Positions 25,776 through 39,500 of a stretch of DNA of 64,000 nt are shown here, piece by piece. A model generated the notes under the pieces. That model did not search any database. It was given only the letters and a program-made list of their open reading frames with translations, and was not told where the DNA came from. Source of the stretch: Paragordius varius (lineage: Eukaryota; Nematomorpha); NCBI GenBank assembly GCA_964247055.1, contig OZ176054.1, forward strand, positions 10,230,001-10,294,000, written 5' to 3'. Both the position numbers and the translations under genes were made by a program. Each line of letters begins with the position of its first letter. Within the stretch, counting starts at the first letter, position 1.

Positions 25776-26206
25776 ATTTTTATTTTTAATATTTCATCCG
25801 TAACTATAGATTTTGTAAGTGCCGCAAATAATGCGAACCATCAATAAAATAAAAAATATTATCTTAAAAACATCTCAAATTTCAAAAATATAATTTTAAA
25901 AGAATAAGTCATTAATGATTGTCCACTGGATTATACTTGGAAATAATATTACGCTGATAATGGTTAAGTTATTTTTATATCTTGTTTTGATATTTATCAT
26001 CAAAAATGAAACGTTTTTATTGACTGGGAAAACGTTTTTATTGATTGGGAAAATGTTTTTATTGACTGGGAAAATGTTTTAATTGATTGGGAAACGTTTC
26101 GATTGACTGGGAAAACGTTTCAATTGACTGGGAAAACGTTTCGATTGATTGGGAAAATGTTTCGATTGACTGGGAAAACGTTTATTTAGACTGGGAAATG
26201 GTATAT

Positions 26207-28036
26207 TTGATTGTTGAAAATATATTATTGATTGTTTAAAATATTATTTGGTAATATATTTTGATTGTTGGAATATTATTTGACTTGAAACTATATGATT
26301 GATTGTTGGAAACACTGAAATGTTATTAAATATATGTTGGAAATATAATTTGATTGTTGAAAATTTATCATGATTGTTGGAAGTCCTAAAATATTATTGG
26401 GTAATACATTTTGATTGTTGTAATTATTATTTGTTGTTGAAATTATATGGTTGATTATTGATAATACTAAAATATTATTGGGTTATATATTTTGATTGTT
26501 AGAAAGATTATTAGATTGTTGAAAATATATTATTGAATGTTGAAAACATTATTGGGTAATATATTTTGATTGTTAGAAATATAATTTGATTGTTAAAAAT
26601 ATAATTGATTGTTGAAAATACTGAAATGTTATTGGGAAATATACGTTGGAAATATAATTTGATTGTTGAAAATTTATGATTGATTGTTGTGACTACTAAT
26701 ATTGGGTTATATATTTTGATTATTGGAAATATTATTTGATTGTTGAAAATATTATTGGGTAATATATTTTGATTTTTGGAAATATTATTTGAATGTTGAA
26801 ATTATATGATTGATTGTTGGAAATACTAAAATATTATTAGATAATATATTTTTATAATTGGAAATATAATTTGATTGTTGAAAATATATGATTGATTTTT
26901 GGGAATACTGAAATATTATTGGGTAATATATTTTGATTGTTCGAAATATAATTTGATAAAAATATATGATTGATTGTTTTGAATACAAAAATTTTATTAG
27001 GTTATACATTTTGTTTGTTGGAATTATTTGATTGTTGAAAATATATAATTCATTGTTGGAAACACGCAAATATTATTGGGTTACATATTTTGATTGTTGG
27101 AAATATTATTTAAATGTAGAAACTATATGATTGATTGTTGGAAATATGTTATTAAATTTATGTTGGAAATATAATTTGATTGATGAAAATTTATGTTGGA
27201 AGTCCTAAAATATTATTGGGTTACATATTTTGATTGTTGAAAATATATTATTGATTGTTGAAAATATTATTAGGTAATATATTTTGATTGTTGGAAATAT
27301 TATTTGAATGTTGAAATTATATGATTGATTGTTGGAAATACTGAGATGTTATTAAATATATGTTGGAAATATAATTTGATTGTTGAAAAATTATGATTAA
27401 TTGTTGTGAATACTAAAATATTATTGGGTTAATTATATTGATTGTTGGCAATATTATTTGGTTGTTGAAAATATATTATTGATTGTTTTATCATTAGGTT
27501 ATATTTTGATAGTTGAAAATATAATTTATTTGTTGAAAATATATAATTGATTGCTGGGAACACTAAAATATTATTAGGTAAATTTTTATATTGGAAATAT
27601 AATTTGTTTGTTAAAAATTTATTGTTTGTTGGAATTACTAAATTATTATTAGATATATTTTTATTATAATATAATTTGATTGTTGAAAATATATGAGTGA
27701 TTGTTGGGAATACTCAAATAATATTGGGTAATATATTTTTATTGTTGGAAATATAATTAAATTGTTGAAAATATATGATTGATTGTTAAGAATACAAAAA
27801 TATTTTTAGATTATATATTTAGTTGGAAATATAATTCGATTGTTGAAATTATATGATTGATTGTTGAAAATACTAAATATTTGGGTTATTATAGTTATTG
27901 GAAATATAATTGGATTGAAAATATATCATTGATTGTTAAAAATACTAAAATGTTATTGGAAAATATATTATTGATTGTTGATATTATTTGATTGTTGAAA
28001 ATCTATGATTGATTATTAAAAATACTAAAATATCAT
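26207..28036. repeat. ~80-bp tandem array, right block
   Basis: More than 20 diverged units of the same repeat (TTTGATTGTTGAAAATATATG, TACTAAAATATTATTGGG). Resumes in the same orientation right after the element ending at 26206. Confidence 0.87.
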
Positions 28037-28364
28037 AAAACAAATAATAAATTAAATCATGAAAATTTCATTTTATATGCTTGTTCAATTAACGGAGAAA
28101 GGCATATTAAGATGAAAATTAAAAACATTATCAGATGATTATATATAAATCATAAACTGATATGAAAATTAATAATAAAAAGTTTAAGGAAATATGTTTT
28201 TTTAAAGATGCTTAAAACAATAAAAACTATTATTTTTTCGCCTCAAACTTGTAAACAAATTAAATAATAAAATAGATGAAAATAAGGAACGCGTTTAATT
28301 ATTTAAGCGAACGCGAATCAATCAAAAATCAAAATATCTTATTCTGTAAAATTTTGTGTTTTCA

Positions 28365-28595
28365 AAAATCAATCATATTATTTCAACAATAAAAATATTA
28401 AACCATAACATTTTAGTATTCATAAACGATCAACGAAAATATTCAACAAACAAATAATTATCCACACAATTAAAATATATTACCTAATAACATTTTAGTA
28501 TTTCCAACAATCAACCAAATATTTTCAATAATCAAATAATATATTCTAGAATCATATTACCCAATTATATTTTAGAAGTTATAACAATCCGCAAA
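28365..28595. repeat. ~80-bp repeat units in opposite orientation
   Basis: CCAACAATCAACC, TAACATTTTAGTATT and related strings are the reverse complement of the array unit. About 330 nt of other DNA separates this from the main array. Confidence 0.7.
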
Positions 28596-28682
28596 TTTTT
28601 CAAGCAAAAGCAACAATTTTTCTAAAAATTATAGACAAATTTTTTTTATGACAATTGGTATTAAGTATTCATTGAATTTTAT

Positions 28683-30410
28683 TAACACTTGGATTCAACA
28701 CATTCATTTTAGTCCTTCGATTCAAATTGGGGTAGTTGGATACCCCAGGCCTTTGTAAAGCAAATAATTTACTAAACACCTATTGTTTATAAGTTCTATC
28801 GCTTATTTTATATTTATTAATGTCTAATTAACTAAATACAACAGGAAATTTACATTTTAATTCAAGTCTCTACATGCTTCAGACAATCGATTTACTATGT
28901 TTAGCATCGCCATAACAGAAAGAAAAAATCTTTAAAAGTAAGTTTTTCTAATTTATAGGCTTATGGAGACATATACTTGAATATCCTTATGTAAGATATT
29001 GGACAGTTATTGAATCTCGAGAAGCACCTATAAAATTAGTCTGATAAATTTTGTAAAGAGATTTGCTTAAATTGAAAACATTCCACGTACTTTCTGAAGT
29101 AAATTTTACATTTAGATTTACTATAAAATAGTATTAATATCATGAAAGAAACAGAATCATATACACCAAGATGGTTTTGTCAACAGGTCATCAATATTTA
29201 TATAAATCTTGATCTCCAGAATAGTTCTACCGAATAATCTTATATTTGATGCTTTATATCTAATCATTGTATTTTTTTTATTCTATCTCAAAATAAATCA
29301 AAACTTGCTTTTTTTCTAGAAGTAAATCGTTTATTATTAGATCAGTGAAACCCGCGGCCAGGGCACCTCTATTTTCCAATTATTAGATTATTTTTTTGTG
29401 ATTGTTTAAAAAATAATGCTAATTTCTTATTTTTAAAACCCTTTAAAATTTATCTGGTATAAGTATTTCGTTAATTCCGATCCAAATATTTAATTTCCTA
29501 AAGCGATTTTGTTGTTTTGTCTCAGCTTGCATCAAGAAATCTTATTTCCAAATAATTTATTTAGATTATTTTCATAGTTTGTGCAAACATTATAAGAGGA
29601 TCGCAATAAATGATTGTTTTTCTGTTGACATGCTTGGCAAAGTATTACAGATTTTTACAGATCTTCGACGCAAATAGCACCTTGTAGAATGTATAAGTAT
29701 ATATACCCTTTTGGCATATTAATATAATTGCAAACCGTTCTAAAGCCGATAAAGATTATTTAAAGGACCAAGTATGATTTGCGCAAGCCCATAGCAATCA
29801 GGATACCTAAATTTATATATAGATAGTATACCTAAAAAGGCATCAAATTCTTCTATGATCAAATTAATCTAGTTTTCCGATTTTCATAATCAAATTTTTT
29901 ACGTCATAGGTTATGATAGAATTAAATGTTGTAAGTGGGTCCAGGATTATTGATTTGAGCCCGGGGATAAAACGAAGGATTGCAAGATTTTCCATTATAT
30001 TAAAATCTAGATAAAATAATTTTATACCTGACTTCAAAGATTAGGAGTCATCCACATTATAATCTCTGCTACTATCAAAATTATCTGAAAAATCTCCATA
30101 ACAACAAATATATGCTTTGTAACGGAATATAATTTAAATGATATGTTTACAGGATTTGGGATTGTGCAATCTTGAAAAATAATATGTGTTCTGGTACAAA
30201 AATATAAAAAATAATTCTGGCGTCAACCAATTCGAGATGAGAATTTTTTTTCAAATCTAAATTTCACTAAGTTTTGGTTTAATTATATAATTTTTATAAA
30301 GATAGAAGCATAAACTTAAATTAGGGCCATTCTATTGGGTAGTTTTTAGAGAATACTAATTTGAAAAAGGTCTGGGGTTTAGATACCCCAATTTAAATCG
30401 AAGTGTTAAA
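28683..30410. mobile_element. Family-3 inverted-repeat element, long copy
   Basis: Left TTAACACTTGGATTC...GATTCAAATTGGGGTA...TACCCCAGGCC, right GGTCTGGGGTTTAGATACCCC then ATCGAAGTGTTAA. Its last 200 bp match the right part of the copy at 31747. About 1.7 kb, no coding frame recognised; may hold further insertions. Confidence 0.65.
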
Positions 30411-31507
30411 TGATTAGTTAAATTTTAGGGTTTAATTATGATTAATATTATTTTATCATCAATATTTCATGGTAATATGTTTTTAAACATTTTATTTTTG
30501 CTCATAATTTCATTGTATTATTTAATTATATTATATAATCTATTTTGTTAAGATCAACATTTTCATTATAAACAATCTATTTTTCAAATATTCAATTTTT
30601 ATATTAAAGAATTCCATAAAAATATTTATATTTTAAATATTAAATGTTATATTTTTGTTATATAGATGTAAAATATTAAAAAAACTAATATTAGAAATTA
30701 TAATGTTTATAGATGAAATAAAGTGGATCTCAAAAAATAGTGTAAAACAATTAAATAATAAATTAAGTTATTATTGCAATCATATAACTAAATTTGAATG
30801 AATTTATTAAAGTAAATTTTCGAGTACTACAAGTAATCTCTTAACGTAAAAAAATCAAATTAAAATCAGTATAAATTAAAAATATTTAATGAGAAATGAA
30901 ACTAAAAAAACATGTCTGTTATGATATTAAGGAAAAAAGTTTGCAATGTTATTTATATTGTTGAGATCTCTCTTTATGTTCATTATATTTTCTTCTTTGT
31001 TTATATTTAAACTTCCTTTTATTTATCTACAACTTCGGCATCCCAGTTTATTTTATGTTTGTATTTAAAGGTATGATATGCCAAAGCCCAATCATATGTT
31101 TTATTCTTTTTAACTGCCGTTTTATTTATTTTATCCGAACATCTAGCCCCCCTTTTGTCTGTCCTATGTGCACACTGTCGCAGTCATGGGCAAAATTAAA
31201 ATGTTTGAAAATTTACCATCAATAAAAAATATTATTCAAGGCTATAATTTAACTAATCCTTACCTTAAAATACGATACTTATAAATGTCAAAAAATAAAT
31301 AAAATTATCTTTAAAAAAATTGCTTTGAAAAAATATTGTCTTGGTTGAAAATATGGGTTGAAAAAATGTTGGCTTGGCTTGAATAAAATTTTTTAGTTGA
31401 ATAATGTTGTTTTTAACTTAAAATACATATGAACTGTGAGAAAATATATTTAAGTTTGAAAGCCGACATATTTATTTATGTTTTAAGGTTTTAGAAATCT
31501 TCAATAC

Positions 31508-32353
31508 AAACCATTCACAATACGAATTCACCCTTGAACAATTCGAATTCACATAAACAATTCAAATATATTCTGAAATAAAGTATGTGTTTTCGGGCTA
31601 ATAAAACTCATTATTAAAATGAAATATATCTTTATGGCTTAGTTTATTATTTTGTTAAAATCATAATTAAAATTTCTTTTTTAAAAATATATTATAGGTT
31701 TTTTAATCTTTGAAAAATAAATAATTTATTTTTTGATTTGAATTGTTTAACACTTGGATACAACACACTCATGGTAGTTAAATACCCCAGGCCTGTTTAA
31801 AATCAAATACTTTAAAAAGTATGGAAGGAATCGAAACCATGGCAAAATTTTGCACTTATATAACATTAATAAACCGAAAAATATAAAAAATTTTATTCAA
31901 AAATATTTGGTATTACTTATTTTAAGCTGAAACCGAAAGGTAAAAATTTCGTCAACGTGACATGTGTGAAATTATAAAATCGAAAAATAATACAAAATAA
32001 ACCACTCTTTCTAATTCTATCAATGTTAGATGTAATTTAAATAAAAAATTAGCTTTAATTTTACCCTTAAAATTAAATGAAGACGATTTGCAAAAATTTT
32101 GTAAAATAAAAATGGTGTCGAAGTAGTTTGACATGGAACTTTTTTTTCAAAACAAAATTTTATTAAGTTTCGGCATATTTATATAATTTTTATTAGGATA
32201 GAGGCATAAATTTAAATTGGGACCGTTTCCTTCAATAGTTTTTTAAAAATATTAATTTAAATTTAGTCTGGGGTATTTAGATACCCCAATTTGAATCGAG
32301 GTGTTACGGTTGAATTTTAATTGTTCCAGGGTGAATTTGAAGAGTAAATGGTA
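31508..32353. mobile_element. Family-1 MITE split by a nested Family-3 element
   Basis: Left end AACCATTCACAATACGAATTC, right end GGGTGAATTTGAAGAGTAAATGG. The middle, 31747-32306, is a different element, so this one is older. Confidence 0.72.
31747..32306. mobile_element. Family-3 inverted-repeat element (CCCC-rich ends), nested
   Basis: Left TTTAACACTTGGATAC with AAATACCCCAGGCC, right TCTGGGGTATTTAGATACCCC and TTGAATCGAGGTGTTA. Same family as the 1.7-kb element at 28683. Confidence 0.75.
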
Positions 32354-33204
32354 GGGAAAAGTGTTTATATAATATTCTACATTGTTTTTATAGCATATCC
32401 ACCATACTTCATAAATCATATATAGTTTAATCTGTTTCCCAAAATTTAAGTTTTTAAAGCAAAGTATGCTATTTTAAGTTTTTTTATGCAATAATCTAGC
32501 AATATATTTAAATTTTCGGACATTTTGAATATACTTGACAATTTTAACAAGTCCGAAAAATGTGCGACAATTAAGATTTGAATAACAGAATAAATTATGC
32601 ATTTTATAAAATAAAAGATTAATTTGGGTTGACTGACGCATAAACTTCTATCAAAAAAATATTATTAAACATAGATTTATAGGACTCCTGTTCCCAAAAC
32701 AACGCATCATAAGAATTCTGGCATATTTACTAATAGACTATATTTGGTTCATCAGGGTATATTTTTATGTGGGACGTGTAATACATTTTTAAAATAATTT
32801 TTTTAGTTTCCATAATTTTTGATAATACTTTTTTTAAAAAGTGAAAATTTGGTTTAACATTAAATTAAAATACTTTGTATTTTATTATATTTTAGCAACC
32901 GAAAATGCTATTTCATATTTAAAATAATGACAAAAATTAGGTATGGAATTTTAATTCCAAGAAATAGATATATTGAATTTTTGGGCCAATTTATATGTAT
33001 ATATGTATAATGCGTTTATGTGGCGGTTTTATTGAAAAAGCTAAACATTACCAATAATAATTTTTTCCCTATGTATCAATTGCAAATAAAAAATATACTG
33101 TAAAAAATTAACCCGTTTAGGGTTATATAGGGAAACTAAATAAAGATCAAACCTATATCGTACATAGCGGATTGGTAAATATTGAAATTAACAGCTAATA
33201 ACAT

Positions 33205-33256
33205 ATTTGTTACGGCAATAAAACGATCGATTTAGGGCGAAGGTCAAAATACCGGC
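33205..33256 (+). promoter_or_regulatory. Conserved upstream block, copy A
   Basis: About 270 nt before the start codon: TTGTTACGGCAATAAAA, then GCGAAGGTCAAAATACCGG. Copy B has TTTGATACGGCAATGAAA and AAGGTAAAAATACTGG in the same order, and copy C has ACGAAGGTCAAAAG. It survives in otherwise diverged DNA, so a shared enhancer or promoter element is likely. Confidence 0.6.
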
Positions 33257-33347
33257 TATATTAATAGGCGCAAACACAGTTAAAATTATATATATATATA
33301 TAACATATAACACAAATATAATTGATAAAAAATATTTTTTCATCGCT

Positions 33348-33392
33348 TAAAACAAATATTGATTTAATTATAGCGAGGAAAGACATAGAGCC
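33348..33392 (+). promoter_or_regulatory. Second conserved upstream block, copy A
   Basis: AACAAATATTGAT...ATAGCG...CATAGAGCC, matched in C by AGCAAATATTGATCG...ATAGCGATATAGAGCC and partly in B (AATAAATATTGATTTT). Confidence 0.5.
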
Positions 33393-33446
33393 GTATATAG
33401 TTCGTTAATATTTATAACTAATAAATACCTCCTTCGTATCTCTAAA

Positions 33447-33472
33447 ATAATCATAAAAGGTTGATTTCCGCA
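33447..33472 (+). promoter_or_regulatory. Likely core promoter or 5' UTR block, copy A
   Basis: AATAATCATAAAAGG TTGATTTCCGC, 20-45 nt before the ATG. Copy B has AATTATAAAAAGTCGATTTTCGC at 55936-55958. TATA-like in form, but very close to the ATG; the transcription start is not known. Confidence 0.4.
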
Positions 33473-33493
33473 TACCAATTTTTTTCTACAAAA

Positions 33494-33533
33494 ATGATCC
33501 TTATATTCTTAGCACTGATATTTTCGGTTAAAG
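33494..33533 (+). CDS. Copy A exon 1: signal peptide
   Basis: Encodes M-I-L-I-F-L-A-L-I-F-S-V-K, a short hydrophobic signal peptide, then donor GTAATT in phase 1. The start is fixed because all three copies begin with the same peptide and the upstream DNA diverges outside a few conserved blocks. Confidence 0.9.
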
Positions 33534-36500
33534 GTAATTTTTACTCAATTATCAAAGTTTTTTATCTAAATATGTAGTTTACTTGACCTTTGTTCCTGCT
33601 TGTATTAAAATTGATAAATATCATATATACACATTTTTAAAAATATTTTTAAATCACTTCAGTGCGGGCTATGCGAAATTGAATTTAACATACAAAGTTA
33701 CAATATTTTTAAGCGTATTACTTAAAGATAGCGCCAAACTATTGAATAACTTATACTCTGTAAATTAAAAAATTGAGTCGATCGATTTTTTCCCAATTGC
33801 ATATAAAATTATATATATTTACAAGAGGTTCTGTAACATACTCTTGGATAAACTTTATGTTAGCAAACATATGGTAGTTGAAAAATGTATTTTACCGCAT
33901 AATAGCATCATTTTTCATACAAATTTACCGTAATTTTAACTTTTTTTAACTCTGAAAAAATGTAATACGTGATTATTACTATTTTTTACTAACTTTATGA
34001 TGCATATAATATCAAAAAACAAAATTTATTTAACGGGTTTTTTCTTTGTTTATAATTCTATTCGACTGACCCCTAGTGTGCGATAAATATGCTATTTTTA
34101 AATCTTATATAGGTTTGTTTGTTGTGGAACGACCCCATTACTTTCATGACCATTTGACTTTTGGCCCTTATTACCAGAAAACATACGCTATTTTGTGGCG
34201 AGATCCAATGGTTACTGTAAACGAAGTTATACACAAAAAATTGTATTCACATGTGGCCCTGGCGCTCAAAATAGTTCCAATGAAAATTGCCCCAGAAAGT
34301 ATGGATTTTAATATCGTAAAGTTCTGAGGCGTTTTTAAAAACCTATTATATATATATATTGCTGCAAAATAGTAAAAACCCTCCATATATAAATTTTGAG
34401 TGATTAAACCCTATTTACCTATTTTTTGTAATTATGTGACTTTTTTGGCAAACTCGGGTTGTAACCGGTTAAAAATGCATTTATAAATACATTTATGGCC
34501 GTGACTGTAATGTCCGCTTATAAAAGTAACCGATATTAAACATATTACTTAAAATAAATATAAAATGGTATAAAATATATTTATGCGTGTGGATAGTAGG
34601 TAGGGCTCCGGACTCTTAGAATGGTGTTTAGTGCCAGAGTTTAAAGTTAAAATTGGGCGATTTTTCCATCATAACTCAGTCCTGTGTATGCGAGTATTAA
34701 AGTTTTCACAATTCCTGATACAATTTATTTCCTTACTCTTTAGGGTAAAATGGCCAGAAAAAAATTTTGAAGGACCAAAATTAATATTTTTCTTGTCCAA
34801 GGGTCGTGAGAATACCAATAAATATTTCATAGTTCTTTGTCCCATTTCCAGATATATCTATACTCCAAATAAGTATGTTAAAAAATAAATAATAAATCAG
34901 GGCCATAAAAAGCACATTTAGGGCCGCGGTTTGAGTACCACAGTTTAAACCGAATTATTTTTATATCATATTCTATTAATTAATGGCTGAGATCGATTAA
35001 TAGTATAAAAATTGTGTTTTAATTGAATTGAAATTTGATTTTTTGCACTCGTATTATAAATTAATATGTCATGTCACAAATTTAATACCACACATCAAAA
35101 ATATATTGTAATTTACAAACACCATTGACCTATTTGTATGCTTTAATCAAAAAGTTGATAAATTTTATTATAACATTTCATTAAAGTCAAAGGTTTTATT
35201 TTTTATATTAATTAACACATAATAACATTAGTTTTTGACTGGTTCTTGTTAAAAGCGGTGAGGGTCTCGGTTATGAACGCATAAATGTTAAGCCCGAACC
35301 TTATATGTTACATTGTTTTTTTGTATTGTTATTATTTTTTAAAATTAAAATTGTGAAAAATATTAAATTTACAACATATTAAAAATGTGTAACTTCTAAC
35401 TTTTACGTAAAATTTAACCAATTTATCCCATGATAATATCAAGTAACCCTTAAAACCTAATTTAAAGCACAGTCGAATTTTTATATTCTTATTAGCCCAA
35501 AATCAAAAACAGCTTAAATAATCGGATGCGTTATTTTAAATAATTTTTCATTAGTGTATCAATTATCTGTCCAAGGTCAAGCAGATTTTAATATACTAAG
35601 TAGACATTTGTTATCTTATCGATTTTAATTATGTCATAAATAATGTAAACATGTACTATATTTAATTTTTTATATTTCGTCTTTTTATCAATAGACATGT
35701 CCCTTTTCTAAGTAATAATTTGTCAAATTAGAGGTGCGAAAATTGGTTATAACATTGTGGATGTGTAATTTTTTGCACTAATTTTAGATATATTTTTGTT
35801 TCTAAAGATTTCTGGTTTAAAAATTATTAGACACAAGCATAATTTATTAGAATAAGTACTTATTATTAATAACAGTAAGAGAAATAGGAAAGATATTTTA
35901 TATAGTAGATATTTTGTGAAATTTAAGCAAAAAAATATAAATTTTTACTGCATACGTTTTTGTTGCTCGAATATTTTCGAAACCTAAAATAAAAAAAATG
36001 AGCCGGCTTATTCACATGGGCAAATATGAGTTTGCTTAACGGCCATTCACATGACTTATAATGTTGCTTGTCAACACTAAAAAGGTTTGCTCGTTTCAAC
36101 AACAATAATAATTAAATATAGATTATCAAAATTATATTTTTTGCATAATTTTTGGCTACTTATTTGCAAAACTTAAAAAATAATATATTTCTTTACCGAA
36201 ATTTGGTTTTGAAACTATATATTTCCTTAATATTCAGTATTAACCACCCTAATACTCTATCAAGAATCCCATTATTTTTCTATTGCATTTAATTAATTTT
36301 TAACGTTATTAATTTTATATATATTATAGCCATTAGATATGGAATCACAGCCTATGTATACAAACACAAAAAGGGTTTTAGATCTACAATTGATAAAACC
36401 TACCATAACCTAGAAAGTAGTATATTATTACAGTGTTAATCAATTTTATACTCTCTTAATTTAAATATTTTAATATTATTTGTTTTTATAAAATATAACA

Positions 36501-39500
36501 TTTTTTATACCTAGTTATAAAATGGATAAAAGTTTATTTGGATAATTTTTTATCATGGTGTCTCAAGTTTTCAGAAAAAATGATTGTTCTTGTTTTAACC
36601 AATGGTTTTGATATTACATTAATTTAAATTTACAGATATTTTAGTAATTTTTAGGATGAGAATAATACGGTAAAAAGCCTAAGCCTATATGCCATAAATT
36701 TTTACTTAAATATTCTTTTCAAAAATTGATTCATACAAAAATATTAATTATATAAGGTTGGTATTGTCTTTAAAATAAATAAATGAAAAATGAAGTTAAC
36801 TCTTTAAAACCGTCATAAACTGCGGTTTTCCTCGAAAAAATGAGGTTTTTTGGTTCCGAAACGGTTACAAAATGGTTGGTTCCAATGTTAATTCCTGCCT
36901 AAAACCCTAATATTTTAACCCTTAGCAAAGCATTAACCATATACAATTGATATAAAATGCTTATTCGCCTTTAAAGTCTTATATATTTAATAAAATGATT
37001 TTAATATTTTTAGCTTTATCAATTTCAAATTAATATTACATTTCTTAAATAACCCGATAGATATCGATCAAAATGCCAGAAATGTAAGAAGTATATGCAA
37101 GGCCTTTCTCATTAGAGGTAACATAACACCATACATTTTTTTATTTTAATTATAATTTATTTTTTAATCCTATAAATCAACAGAAAATTTAACGGCACCC
37201 TTGATATCTTACCGAGTCAAACGCAGAAATACTGGCACAAATTATGTTTTAAGAATTTATGATCCAAGTATATTCTTTATATCACATAAAAATCAATATT
37301 ACAAAGACAAAACATTAAAAGTATTAGCCAAATATTTTTTGTAAAGAAACCGATATTTTATAATCTTTCATTTTTCTATATAGCATAATGATTACAATGC
37401 AAATATAAAATTTAGTTTGGTACCAATCAATTCTAAATGGTTATTTTGCAACCCAAAACAACATATTTTCAAATTTATGGGTTAAAAAAATAGTTTCCTT
37501 TTGTCCAGGGGTGTCCAACCGCAAAATTAGCCCAAAGGTTTCCATGGACCACAGTCAAAATATATATGGGCATTCATAAAAATTTTTTTAGATCTCAAAA
37601 AGAATACAAAATGTAACAATTTTTCTCGTCGTTCTTGCTATTTGGATAAACTTATTTGTAACTTGTCTAAGGAATATTATTTTAATCAAGATTTAGCGAA
37701 CATGCTTTTACAAATTATACATATTTTTGGCGGGCCGCGTGTTGACCACCCCTTAGTCTTTAACTTTTCAGTTTTGTCTTGATATTTTTTTCCTTATTGT
37801 ATATTTCATTATTTTATTCCTTAAATATATAATTTTTTTTGTTCATTTAAAAAATTATAGAATACCAAAAAATTAATAAGATTCATGCCGGAATCGCAAT
37901 CACCTCTCTATATCCCAATAACTCGGTATACGTAGTTGGAACTAAAACGAGAAATAAACCAAACACTTTTTATCAGATTGTGATGAAATCTAAAACACAC
38001 CATCGCTCTAAAAGAGGTATATATAAAACTACATTTCTGAAAAATGATGATAATTAAACCTATCGAAATATATATATATGTTTTTATTATATACTTTAGG
38101 TGATATCACAGGTATAATATTAACCAATATATAATTTTTATTTTGGCTTATCATATTGATTTTTTAGGGTAAAAAAGTATAAATAGTCTTAAATTAATTT
38201 CTCGTTTTCTAAAATATTTATACATTCTAAAATATAAAATATAAATATTTTATCATTTTATATTTTTTGTTGTTGGAAAAGAGCTCTATTATTGGTAAAA
38301 GAGGTTTTTTAATTGACTCATAGACAAGAAATTTATCTAATTAGGATTTTGTTCATATGCTTCCTTTAAAGTATAAAAAAGCTTAGTATAAATCTATCCA
38401 TGCACGCCTGTACTTATAATAAATCTTTCATACACTTCATACATTAAAAAGCACTATTTTAGGCCATATCTGTATTTTAAATGGTTAAATGGTATCTAGT
38501 TTACATGTCTGTTGCCATAGATGTTAATTTTTTCACAAATGTAACTAATAAATACGAAAAATCTCATATATGGCTACTGACATGCAAATTAAAACTCACT
38601 TTTAGCCATTTTAATAGAATTTTTTTAATTATCATGTATTATGAGCATGTACCAAGAATGAAAATTTTTTTTACGTAATTGCATACTTTGTACAAAATTG
38701 TAATAAAATCTTAATATTTAAACAGGTTTATTCAAAGGACCCTCGAAACGTGGTATTAATTTATTGATTATATTTAATATTAATATTTTAGAATTGGGTA
38801 AGTGTTATACTTATAAATATTATATATACATAAAATATATAACTGTATGCACTTTATTGTCGGCCAATCTCACATACAGTATCAATAAATTAAATTACAT
38901 TCTCCATAATTAAGTATAATTTGAAGAATATAAAAAATTGTACCGTCCATTTGTTTTTTTACCCATACGCCACTGTATTACAAAAAGTGGCCATGACCAA
39001 ATATACGTTTGAGCATACTATACTTAAATTACGTATACCATTAAGAGTGTCCTTGAACACTTCAAGTTGGTCCTTGAACATTTCAAGTTGGTCTTCAAGT
39101 TGGTCCACTTTTTTGTTTTTAACTTTTACCAATCAAATCGTTAATAATTCATCTATTATATTGTTTTTAACTTATATTTCTATTATTTAACATTTAATCA
39201 ACTTTAATCTTTGAGAAACCGTATACTTGATTAATTTCTTAAAATAATTTTGGATATTTATAAGATTGTAACACTAAATAAAAAAATATGTAAGTTTTCT
39301 GATTAATTACAATTTTTAAAAACATATAAAAGTTAACAATTTTGTTGAAAAATAGTTTGGAACAAAAATGTGGTTTTTCAATAAATTTTTTTTTTTTAAA
39401 TGAATAAATATATTATAAATAAAGGAAATTAGATTAATAAATAATAAAATAAAAAAATAAATGCAAAAATTATGGTTAAATGAAATCTTAAAAATTTTAA

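Larger units (their letters stand above)
24898..26206. mobile_element. Inverted-repeat DNA element with 21-bp subterminal tandem repeats
   Basis: Ends TATACCATTTCCCAGTC and GACTGGGAAATGGTATA. Each arm is about 400 bp: about eight 21-bp units (CGTTTTCCCAGTCAATCGAAA) and then a unique stretch (left 25057-25300, right 25800-26010) that matches in reverse. It lies inside the ~80-bp array. The centre (25400-25780) holds other inserted elements. Non-autonomous; no transposase. Confidence 0.88.
30411..33204. other. Spacer upstream of copy A
   Basis: Apart from the nested elements at 31508-32353, this is AT-rich sequence with no recognisable gene or repeat. Confidence 0.55.

Noticed and set aside
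26785-27069. 94-codon minus-strand open frame
   Set aside because: Translation of the ~80-bp tandem array.
34631-34888. 85-codon open frame in intron 2 of copy A
   Set aside because: No splice sites, paralogue match or motif; it overlaps what looks like a decayed repeat.
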